Source of the DNA: Triatoma infestans
Taxonomy: Eukaryota > Arthropoda > Insecta > Hemiptera > Reduviidae
Reading direction: 5' to 3'
Length of the DNA stretch: 64,000 nucleotides
Assembly: GCA_011037195.1 (NCBI GenBank)
Contig: JAAEAF010000258.1
Coordinates: 62,001-126,000 of the forward strand
Shown here: positions 55,401 to 64,000 of the stretch, one piece after another
How positions within the stretch are numbered: position 1 is the first letter of the stretch
Layout of the letters: each line of letters starts with the position of its first letter
Made by a program: the position numbers and the translations under genes
Notes under the pieces: generated by a model
What the model saw: the letters and a program-made list of their open reading frames with translations, nothing else
Databases searched by the model: none
Told to the model about the DNA's origin: nothing

Positions 55401-55914
55401 AATTTCTGTATGGAAGAGATGTTACAACTGTTATGGACTTTTAAAAAAAACTTTATGAATTATTGTTTAGATGTTACTTGATTTCTTATTTTATTTTAAA
55501 CAACAAATCGGTGCGCGACGCCACTTTTTGAGCTCAGGGCCCTATGCAGGTGTTCTCTCGCGTACACTTTTACTTGAAAAACAATTTTTGTTTCAAAGTT
55601 ACTTGAAAAACAGTTTCTACGTTGTTGCACTGATCTGTAACTACATTTTCATCGTTAACATTTTCATCAGCTCGCCATTCAACTACGACAGAGGTGGCCA
55701 GCAGCAATGGAAGTGTTTTATGCGTAAACGTTTGTGTGTGTGTGTGTGAGAGGTGTGTATTAGTGCAGTGCAAGCCTTTTAAAAACCACTCGACTACCCG
55801 TCTCTCAACACCATCATATACTTACCCCTCTAACTACTTCTAAAACATCAGTATCACACCACCCATACCACCATGATACCGGTTCAAGGCTTCAACAGAG
55901 CACCCTGGCATACA

Positions 55915-55951
<37 letters not shown>

Positions 55952-58233
55952 CACTAATGCCACCATTAATCCAGGCTCCCACCACGCGAAAAGCATTCGT
56001 TGTAAATGGCTGGTGGTGGGATAATGCTCCCGCCGGCGGCTTGGTATACTAAAAGAGTAGAATAGAGAGGATGGAAAAGGGATTGAGGAAGAGTGACTAG
56101 TTGGGTGGCGGGGTGGAGAAGGGAAATATTCCAGAGAGAGTGTGTAAAGTGCCCTGCTGGCGGAGATCTACCCCCACCATTAGTACACTATTTTCCAACG
56201 CACACACATATTCAATAATTGTGGATTTGCGCGTCTGCTAAACCATTGCGCCAAAAAAGAAAAAAAAAAGTGACAGACAAAGCGATATAGCTTTCCATCA
56301 GTTATGTTCGCTTCATTTACTAATTACAAAGCACGCTACTCCGGAACAATTCACAAAATGAATGTCAGGTTAATTAATGACTGACAGTATTTTCTTTTAA
56401 ACATTTAATAAATATTTGAGATATTAAGCTATTTCAATAGTAATGAAACTATTCAACTTCATTAATATCATTATAATAAGCAATCAACTATTGTACTATT
56501 TAATTCTTGGGTTATTAACCGCATCATTTAAATATAATTTACATTTAGCATTTCAACTTTTCTTTTGATTTCATTTTAAAATCTTAACACATTGTCGCGT
56601 ATTTAAAACCCCTCGAATATACTTTACTTGGCCGTACGAAATTCGCTAAATGAGGCCGTTGGTTTTTCGGCCGCCAGGCGGATTGTACTATTTAATTCTT
56701 GGGTTATTAACCGCATCATTTAAATTACGTGTTTATAATAATCTCTGAACATTCTTTAAGTGTGTAGTATTTTCATTATTTTGGCTGAAAATGCATCAAA
56801 GCCCAAATCCAAGTTCAAGAAATTTTCAATATTCACTATCCCATTCAGGCACTATTTGTCTTACCTGGCTGCCAATCAAATTCGTCCATTGGCGTACGAA
56901 CACTTTTTTGCTGTCCGCCAAGCTCTAGCGTCACTTTTTTTCTTACCATTCTGGTTATTACTGTTGTACTACTTCTTACTGTCGATAAATCAATTCTTCT
57001 TGTGCGTGTTGTTATCAGTTATTTATGCGTCTTTTGTTAATGGAAACATTTTTTTTTTTTTTTTTTGGTCTTAAAGCTCACAACTACCATCAACTATTGC
57101 AGTTGTACAAATTTAATATCGATTCTAGTCTCTATTCTGCTGAATCGACATTTTACCAAGTTGAACTGTTTGGCTAACTTAAACTAGTTTCAGCCTTTAT
57201 TCTCGCAACACGTATTGCATAGAATCGCATGTACCAAGCTTGGTACTGGTAAGGATTCTACTTATTTGGTAATGTAGCTCTTATTCTGTATTTCTTTATT
57301 TTTATATTATACTCTTCTCTTACGAGCTACTTAACTACATATGTATTCAAGTGTTGCTGTTACACCATTTAATCTTGGCAAGGCTTTTGTTCAGAGTGGT
57401 TAAATACAGGAACTTGACTACTAGCAGGTTCTTCACTTTCTACGAGGCTGAAACCAGGTAATCACGCCAGGTATTTTATTATATTTCGTAAATACCTTAC
57501 ATTTGATATTTTACTGTTCTATTGGGCATCCTTTACATGTGCCAGTGTGTTAAACTTTCTGCTAACCTCACCCATACCCACTTATTTGGGTATTTTACTG
57601 CTTCAGTTTCTTGTAACCACTTTAAGCTGATAAGCTTGAGTTTTTTTGCTAAATAATAGCGCTTCTTCATTACAGAACTAAGAACCTTTTTTTATAGGAG
57701 AATAGCTGTAGCGCCTGGTACGTCGACAAACCACTGCAGGTGTATAACATCTTACGCACCATTTGGTCCAGATTAAGGTATATTTCACTTTCCCTATTCA
57801 CTTGTGTTTTTATTCAACAACTATTTTGTTGTGTAGTTCAGTCCTTCACTGTGAAGGCATAACCGTACCTTGACCCACTCAATTACCTTCTATTTTGTGG
57901 CATTTAATTACCACTTGTCTTCAGTTATAACTGTTTCGCTAATTTTTATTTAAACTTCATTATTCAGGTTATCCCTGATGGTCCTCCGATTTGGAAATTG
58001 ACACCCGACTTCATGGAAACGGACATGGGACTTGCTGGGAGACCATAGGATCCGTCCGCTTAGCGTGAAAGCTCTAGCATGCTGGCTGGCTTGCTGTATT
58101 TTCTCCAAGGCGGAGCTACCATAATTGCTTCCGATCGGATTGCAGACAGTATCAAGCCTATTCTGTTCTAAGCTCTGTACGGAGGGGAATATTACTGTAT
58201 TCTGGACATTGGTGATTTAAGATCTCACTAAAT
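55401..58233. other. No gene recognised; CA repeat and a 43-bp duplicated segment
   Basis: It contains (GT)n at about 55735-55749, (CA)n at about 55915-55946, and a T18 run near 57050. A hydrophobic open frame at 56760-57074 and smaller frames show no family pattern. The exact 43-bp repeat is listed separately. Confidence 0.4.
56491..56725 (+). repeat. Exact 43-bp direct repeat spaced by 149 bp
   Basis: TTGTACTATTTAATTCTTGG and the following 23 bases occur identically at 56491-56533 and 56683-56725, with a 149-bp unrelated segment between them. Perfect identity implies a recent duplication event. Confidence 0.85.
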
Positions 58234-58245
58234 AGAATTTTATTT

Positions 58246-58502
58246 CAGAGACATTTTCCGTGTTAGCCTGCTTCATTTTATGGTCATCGACCGCAAAGGT
58301 TAGGTTTTAAATACAATTAAAAACACCAGTCAGTGTGTGAACTGAATTTGCTCTGTGCAAGTCTGTGTTGTCACAGTGTCCGAAAAACGCATCCTGAAAA
58401 TGGGCGAACCCCCTGAAACCGGTCGATGACCACAAAATGAAGCAGCTACGACGGAAAATGTCTCTGATGCTTTCCAGCTCTGCGGAACCAACCACCACAA
58501 CA
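58246..58502. mobile_element. Palindromic short element with 12-bp target duplication, copy 2
   Basis: It has the same inverted arms as 37667-37916 (CAGAGACATTTTCCG at left, CGGAAAATGTCTCTG at right), the same loop block TTTGCTCTGTGCAAGTCTGT and the same tail GAACCAACCACCACAAC. AGAATTTTATTT flanks it on both sides (58234-58245 and 58503-58514). Part of the left arm is replaced by unrelated bases. Confidence 0.75.
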
Positions 58503-58514
58503 AGAATTTTATTT

Positions 58515-59014
58515 GTTTGTTATTTCTTGATGGTGTTTTTTGTTACTCTCCACCCCCCCCCCCCCCCCCCAGGTATTCATTCCAGTGTTCTAAATTTTTG
58601 GACGATAACCTGTCCGCACACACATAAAAAAAAAAAATTATAAATAAACTCACTAAGAATTGAATTAATATATAGCAGATTAAAAAGATAAAAATGAAAA
58701 AATGTCTGGTAAATAAAAATTATAACAATTCCCACAGTTGTAATTACAAATTTCTTCAAAATTAAACTGTAATAAGGTGAAAAGTATTAACATTTAATTA
58801 AACAATTTGAAAAATACTAAACAAACAAAACAATAGCAACCAGAAACATTTCAAACTGTAAAATACTTCTTTCAGTGGTATAAGTTAATATTTATTTCAA
58901 CAGAACGACAAGATGTAAAAGGATTTTACTCTTGTGTTAAATATTATTTACATAAATTTATGAATACATTTAAATCATATCTGTAACTGTTAAAACTATT
59001 TAAAAAAGTAAAAA
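58515..59014. other. AT-rich with a C18 homopolymer
   Basis: It has a run of 18 C at 58553-58570 and A-rich sequence. No gene was seen. Confidence 0.45.
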
Positions 59015-59480
59015 TCTGGTATGAAACCCTCAAATGACTAATTTCTTAAGACTTCAAAGTTGGTCTATCATAAATAGTTTGTTCCATCTTAAATATAAGG
59101 ATGGTAAAAGAGGACGAATCCCTACCCAGGCAAATAGTAAAAGTGATTTCATTGTACTGCAGAAGAGAAGTCCCTATATAACAAAGGAACAATCCTGCCA
59201 AATTTTCAAATTTGACGTTTCCAAAAATTTCTTCTATATGTTTTGAGTCTCCTATGTAAGAATGGTCTGTCTGTATATGTGTGTGTTTTGAGCATCTATG
59301 AGTGAATAAAATAGCTCAAAAAAAGGAACTTTCGCAGGAAGCTGAAACTTTGTACTTCGTTTAAGCATTGCTACCGCATCTGACATGAAGGTTTTGGGCA
59401 GGATAAAAACTTTGAGATACACTCAAGAAAATTTTGACGAATTAATAAAAAAATATTATAATTTTTTAAAAAACTAACAT
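59015..59480. repeat. Dispersed hairpin-ended family, fragments E
   Basis: A plus-strand 5' start TCTGGTATGAAACC lies at 59015. At about 59240-59420 the minus strand carries the family's internal part: AAAGTTTCAGCTTCCTGCGA, TTTTGAGCTATTTTATTCAC and CACACACATATACAGACAG. These are two fragments in opposite orientation, so this is a rearranged copy. Confidence 0.5.
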
Positions 59481-59762
59481 GATGAGAGAAGTGAGAGAAA
59501 AATATGTTTTTTGAAATCTGAGTTAGTGAGTATTACACAACTTGTGTATAAAATTTTTTTTGGACTTTTTCAAATTGTTTTCTCTTGTTTATACAATTTA
59601 TAATTGTACATTTGTAACCATTTTAATGTCACTTAATTATATTCTTTACTGTACGGATGTATATGTATGTAGAGTGCGTCAACTCTTAAAAATGGCGTAA
59701 CTAGACGCCAAAACCTCGAGATTGATTATAAGATAAAATAAAAAAAAATGAAGACTAAAAGA

Positions 59763-60396
59763 TCTGGCGTGAAACACTCACACAACTTTCTTTTACTCCA
59801 GTTTTCAAAATTATAATTGAAAACAAACTGTGCAGTAAATACGCACTTCCGGTCTTTTGATTTTCTTTAAACTCAGAATTTCAGCAACAAATTTAATTCT
59901 AATTAATATTATTTAGATGATACAATTGTGTAATAAACTGAAATAGCACTTTAGAAGACAACCTAAACTCCACCCCTCCCGCAAAAGGGCCATTAAATGA
60001 ATTTTTCCAGAGAAATGTTTCAAATAAAAGTTGTAGATTTTTGTAGGAGTAGTTGACGAAAATTTTCGGAGCCATTTTTGAGAAAATCACAAAAAAGTGA
60101 AAAAAAAAAAAACAACTAGTAAAGTGGTTATTCCGGTTGAGGAATTTTGACAGATAACCAAACCACTGTTGGATCTAGACGGAATATCAAGGATCTATTC
60201 CAAACGGAATATCAAGTTTGAACTTTCCACGATTTTTCGATTTTGAGCTAGGCTGTTCACATATATACATACACACACACACACACACAATTTCTGAAAA
60301 CAAATTTTTCAGACTCAGGGGACCTCAAAACGGAAACTCGATATCGAAAATTTGGCATGATTACAATACTTCCTCTTATAGGAGTAAGAGAAAGTA
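59763..60396 (+). mobile_element. Dispersed hairpin-ended element, complete copy F
   Basis: It starts TCTGGCGTGAAACACTCACA, then ACTTTCTTTTACTCC. It ends in the hairpin CTTCCTCTTA-TAGGAG-TAAGAGAAAGTA. An internal (CA)n lies at about 60266-60289. At 634 bp it is the most compact complete copy and the best reference for the family. Non-coding. Confidence 0.75.
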
Positions 60397-60807
60397 AAAA
60401 TTGGTATTTCTGTAAAGAAAACTACCTATTACAAGTAATTCAAAAATACTAGCCTACTATTATACAAACATAATTCTATTATTTTGATAAATGATTCCAT
60501 TCTCATTGGTGAAAAAATAAAAATTAAAAAAAATAATAATAATGCTTCATAATTCATTTTCAACTGACTCGGACTTCTTTTTCAGTTTCCTTTTAATTTC
60601 TTTTTTTTTCTCTTTTTCATTCTTTCTTTCTAAAATTAATAATGTCTTAGATAGCGCCACATTTGGGTCCTAAGGAAGAAAAAAAAAATTGAAATATAAT
60701 TCTAAACAAAGGAAATTAATATCTGTCAGGACATTTGTGTAAAGAAAGAAGATATAATCAGGCAACCCCCATTTCCAAGCAAAAATATTGAAACTAAAAA
60801 AAAAAAA
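60397..60807. other. AT-rich spacer
   Basis: AT-rich DNA with A and T runs between two copies of the dispersed element. No gene was seen. Confidence 0.45.
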
Positions 60808-62090
60808 TCTGGTGTGAAACATACACACAACTTTCTCTTAATCCAGTTCTCAAAATTATAATTGACAAATTTTATAGTTTGTGTACCAAATTTAATGAAA
60901 TACGTCGAAAACTGAAAAAAAAACTGCCCAGTAAAAGCGCACTTCCGGTTTACTAGTTTTTTTTGAAACTTGAAATTTTGACCATCTGTTTATTTCTAAT
61001 TCATTTTGTTTGCATGATAGAATTGTATAATCAATTATGATGGCACTTTAGAGAAAAACATAACCCCACCTCCTCCTCCAAAATTGCCCTTAAATGAATT
61101 TTCCCAGAGAAATATTTTAAATAAAAGTTGTAGATCTTTCTATGTTTAGTTTATATAGGAAGTTTCTAGAAAATATTCATTTAATAAAGTGGTAATGCAA
61201 ACGCACTTCCGGTTATCCGATTTTTTGAAACTCTGAATTTTAACCACATATTCAATTCTAATTAACATTATTTACGTGATAGAATAGCTTAATAAACTGA
61301 AATAGCACTTCAGATGAAAACCTAACCCCACCCCACCCCCATAACTGCCCTTAAATGAATTTTCCCAGGGAAATGTTTCAAATAAAAGTTATAGCTCCTT
61401 GTATGTGTAGTCGATATAACAAGTTTGAAGAAAATCGTCGGAGCCATTTTTGGGAAAACGCAAAAAAGTAAAAAAAAAAAAACTAACTTATAAAGTAGTA
61501 CTTCCGGTCGAGGAATTTTGATAAATAACGTATTGTCAGATCCCATGGTGATATCTAAACGGAATATCAAGTTTTAACTTTCTACGGTTTTTCGTTTTTT
61601 AGCTATACTGTACACATACATACATGCACATACACACACACACACACACGCAGACACTCGCGCGCACACACACACCATTTGCTAAAAACCACTTTTGGGG
61701 ACTTAGGGAACCTCAAAATGGATATTTTCGGTGAAAACTCGATATCGAATATCAGAAGATTTGATTTGATTGCAGACTTAGTATTACTACTGTAATCTCA
61801 CCTATGTATTTGGTTTTTTGTTTGTGTTTCATGTTATAATTTTGTTTTTTCTTTAATTTTGTTTTATATTGTTCCTGAAGAAGACAAACAAAGTTTGTCG
61901 AAACGTCGAACTGTCAATTATTAAAAAACAATTACAAAATTTATTTATTTTTATTTTTATTTTTATTTTTTATTTTTTTTTTTTTTTACCATCAATTGGT
62001 GGAGAAGCCAACTAATTTTTGTTTCCATATCGATATCGAAAATTTGACACGATTACAATACTTCATCTTACTTGGGAGTAAGAGAAAGTA
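60808..62090 (+). mobile_element. Dispersed hairpin-ended element copy G, composite and interrupted
   Basis: It starts TCTGGTGTGAAACATACACA and ends with the hairpin CTTCATCTTACT-TGGG-AGTAAGAGAAAGTA. The block from CGCACTTCCGGT to the C-rich CCCCACC segment occurs twice (about 60940-61080 and 61198-61335), so two family members are fused or part was duplicated. An internal (CA)n lies at 61627-61673. A 281-bp insertion interrupts it at 61750-62030. Confidence 0.7.
61750..62030 (+). mobile_element. 281-bp insertion with 10-bp target duplication and hairpin motif
   Basis: CGATATCGAA is present at 61740-61749 and 62031-62040, while the uninterrupted copies of the host element have it once; this proves an insertion. 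The insert contains CTGAAGAAGACAAACAAAG followed by TTTGTCGAAAC (a seven-pair hairpin GACAAAC/GTTTGTC), an AATTATTAAAAAAC stretch and a long T-rich (TTTTA)n tract. It has no coding capacity. Confidence 0.7.
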
Positions 62091-62334
62091 AAAATGTTTC
62101 CATAATATATGTTAATAGAAATGTGTTATGTTTACAAGGAAAATGTGAAAAAAAAAAATGGTGAAATCTGTATGAAAAATATAGCAAAAATTTGTCATCA
62201 TAGATAGGGTTTTATGCAAGTTTATATTTAGGAATATTCTTATAACAATATTCTTAGACAGGAGAAGAGTTTTTATAGAGTAGAGAGAGTGATCGAGCGA
62301 TGAGTTAATGATGACTGTTTGGTGATAGCGTGGG
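62091..62334. other. AT-rich spacer
   Basis: No feature was recognised. Confidence 0.4.
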
Positions 62335-62819
62335 AATTTAGAATCGATTTTCTTGAAACTGAAATTTAGGCAACATATTTAATTTTAATTAATATTATTT
62401 AGATGATAGAATTATATAATAAACCACCACATTAGAGTAAAAATAATCCCAATTAACCATTAAATTAAGAATTAAGCTCCCGGAAAATGAATTTAAGATA
62501 AAAATTTTCACATTTTATACATATGTAGTTTATATGCTATGTTGAAAGAAAATTAATGGAATCGTTTCTGAGAAAATCGCCAAAAAAACGTAATTACTTC
62601 CGGTTGAGGAATTTTTTCAGATAACTTCCTGTCGAATATTTGCGTAATACCCAACGAAATGTCAAGTTTGAGTTGTGCTAAATACCACACACACGCCAGT
62701 TTCTAAAAATTACTTTTTTCGCACTCAGGGGACCTCAAAACTTATATTTTCATTGTTAACTCGGTATCCAAAACTTGACACGATCGCAATAATTCGTCTA
62801 ATAGCAGTAAGAGAAAGTA
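62335..62819 (+). repeat. Dispersed hairpin-ended element copy H, 5'-truncated
   Basis: It begins inside the family (GATTTTCTTGAAACTGAAAT), keeps TTACTTCCGGTTGAGGAATT, the CACACACGCC tract and the GGGGACCTCAAAAC block, and ends with GCAGTAAGAGAAAGTA. The hairpin's first arm is degenerate. Confidence 0.6.
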
Positions 62820-62955
62820 AAAAGATTCTGCTCTTCAATGAATTTTATGAATTTTAAATTTTAGAGACTAATATTATCTTAGAAATCGAGTAATTATAAA
62901 TCGGAACATCTTAGATTAATTAAGAAATTAATTAAAATATTCCATTGTTTAATAC

Positions 62956-63570
62956 TGTTGGAGGAAGGGGCACTGAATATCAATAATTATATAGGATAAT
63001 TACCAAATATCACGCAGAACAGGATTCAAGTTCAAAGTACGACTTCAATGTATTTCCAGAATATCTCACCAACAGGAGGGTCATGTCATCAGCAGCAGTA
63101 TACAAGCGGGCGATCAATAATTTGTACAATTGTACAATTCAATAATTGTATAGCACTACCCGCAGGCAATTCAGACTAACATCAATTCGATATAATATCA
63201 AAATGTTGATAAATCATTTATATATGTAGATATTTGTGCAGGATTATTAGCGATATTTTTTTTTTTTAAATCAACTATAAAGGAGAGGAACTTTTAATTC
63301 TACGCTAGTCAAAGAGGAACTGCTAAACAGACTCTCTCTGGTACTCTCACTTAAGCAGGCTAGAGTGGGAAACCTGTAAATAAGCCAGTGGGAGAGCTAG
63401 ACATCTATCAGATTCAACCATACACCGCGTCGTGTCATAACTCTACTCTAACCCTTTATTCTATAAAATCATTACAAGTTAAGTGCAGTTTGTGTGAACT
63501 TATATTATAACAGTGTCTTCATAGCTTGTCTAATTAATCAAACCCTATTTTTCTCCTCATAGACTCCATT
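62956..63570 (+). mobile_element. Probable 5' LTR of a retroelement cut by the window end
   Basis: A TGTTGGAGG start, a TATAAAAT at about 63462 and an end near GACTCCA lie just before a primer-binding-site-like TGGTGGCAGCG at 63575. Its complement ends in CCA as a tRNA 3' end does. The LTR limits are estimates, because the second LTR is outside the window. Confidence 0.5.
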
Positions 63571-63752
63571 ATATTGGTGGCAGCGTTTGAGAATCCCGCT
63601 TCAGCTTCAACATTTTCGAAGATAAACGTAAGTCATTTCTTTCAGTTTTTCATATTTACATATATTTATTTATATTTCATTTTTACTTATTTATATTTCA
63701 TTTTTAAACTCAATTCTTTTTACATTTAAAATCTTATCGACTTTTTTCTTTT

Positions 63753-64000
63753 ATGAAAAGAGCCGATATCATCAAAGAACTCAAAAAACATTATCTCCCA
63801 ATAGGCGGTAATTTATTAGTGTTAAAAGAACGTTTATCGAAAATTAAGAATAGGGCAACTTATACGATTGATGGTCAGCAAAAGACAGCCGATGAGGCGA
63901 TCGCGTACCTCTTAAATAAGTGCAATACGGCAAATCCTGTAAATATCAGGAATCTCCAGATGATAAATAATCTATCTATATTCGACGGTTCGCACAATAG
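63753..64000 (+). CDS. Retroelement Gag-like protein, N-terminal part, runs off the window
   Basis: The frame opens with ATG at 63753 and stays open for 82 codons to the end of the window. The start, RADIIKELKKHYLPIGG then NLLVLKERLSKI, resembles a SAP-type helix-loop-helix (ELKxxxL-xxGGx-xxLxERL), a DNA- or RNA-binding fold found at the start of some retroelement Gag proteins. The context supports this: a primer-binding-site-like sequence lies about 180 bp upstream, behind a probable LTR. The rest of the element is outside the window. It could alternatively be a host gene with a SAP domain, but LTR-like context without splice signals makes Gag more likely. Confidence 0.55.
   Translation, partial: MKRADIIKELKKHYLPIGGNLLVLKERLSKIKNRATYTIDGQQKTADEAIAYLLNKCNTANPVNIRNLQMINNLSIFDGSHN

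Noticed and set aside
56760..57074. 104-codon hydrophobic frame
   Set aside because: It ends in a T homopolymer giving a run of Phe, has no family motif and no splice or promoter context.
60266..60289. CA microsatellites as independent features of interest
   Set aside because: Those at 60266 and 61627, and the CA-rich tract near 25500, lie at the same position inside the dispersed hairpin-ended element and are treated as part of it; the others are ordinary simple repeats.
1..64000. CRISPR arrays, rRNA genes, bacterial operons
   Set aside because: No regularly spaced short repeats, no rRNA-like blocks and no tightly packed frames with ribosome binding sites. The DNA is eukaryotic.

Overview
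This window looks like AT-rich genomic DNA from an arthropod, most likely an insect. The supporting signs are CYP4-type cytochrome P450 exons with splice sites, Jockey-type LINEs, a BEL/Pao LTR retrotransposon and a mariner element. A hemipteran is my guess, not something the sequence proves. No prokaryotic gene organisation is present. Almost all recognisable coding sequence belongs to transposable elements; the only convincing host-gene pieces are two P450 exons, from different tandem copies, at 56-247 and 13951-14185.

Layout. 1-14.6 kb: last exon of one P450, a decayed hAT transposase (about 1676-3420), a nearly full-length non-LTR retrotransposon on the minus strand (5237-9780), a C-rich tandem repeat block with two tRNA-like SINE heads (10080-11050), a Jockey fragment, and the I-helix to K-helix exon of a second P450. 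15-24.9 kb: a Jockey RT fragment, a second copy of the 5.2-9.8 kb LINE family whose 3' half is lost just before its catalytic motif, a RNase H-bearing LINE remnant, the integrase end of a Gypsy-like element, and the poly(A) end of another Jockey LINE. 27.7-37.6 kb: a stack of nested insertions, in which a minus-strand Jockey LINE is split by a BEL/Pao element with 817-bp LTRs and by a second LINE flanked by a 15-bp target duplication. 37.6-52.7 kb: mostly unrecognised DNA with small dispersed elements. 52.7-55.4 kb: another Jockey LINE split by a diverged BEL-type solo LTR and by a mariner. 58-64 kb: a dense cluster of short elements, then the LTR and gag start of a retroelement cut by the window end.

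Two short dispersed families deserve attention. One (about 630-800 bp when complete, at least eight copies) begins TCTGGYGTGAAAC, carries a subterminal inverted repeat matching a 3'-terminal hairpin, and often holds an internal CA microsatellite; this resembles the Helentron-associated (DINE-1/HINE) architecture. The other is a palindromic element of about 250 bp with 12-bp target duplications. It shares a CTGAAGA-N-hairpin-GAAAC motif, similar to a hammerhead or Penelope-type core, with an otherwise different 281-bp insertion at 61750-62030 that has a 10-bp target duplication. The window has no operon-like co-operation between genes; its logic is successive insertion of mobile DNA.
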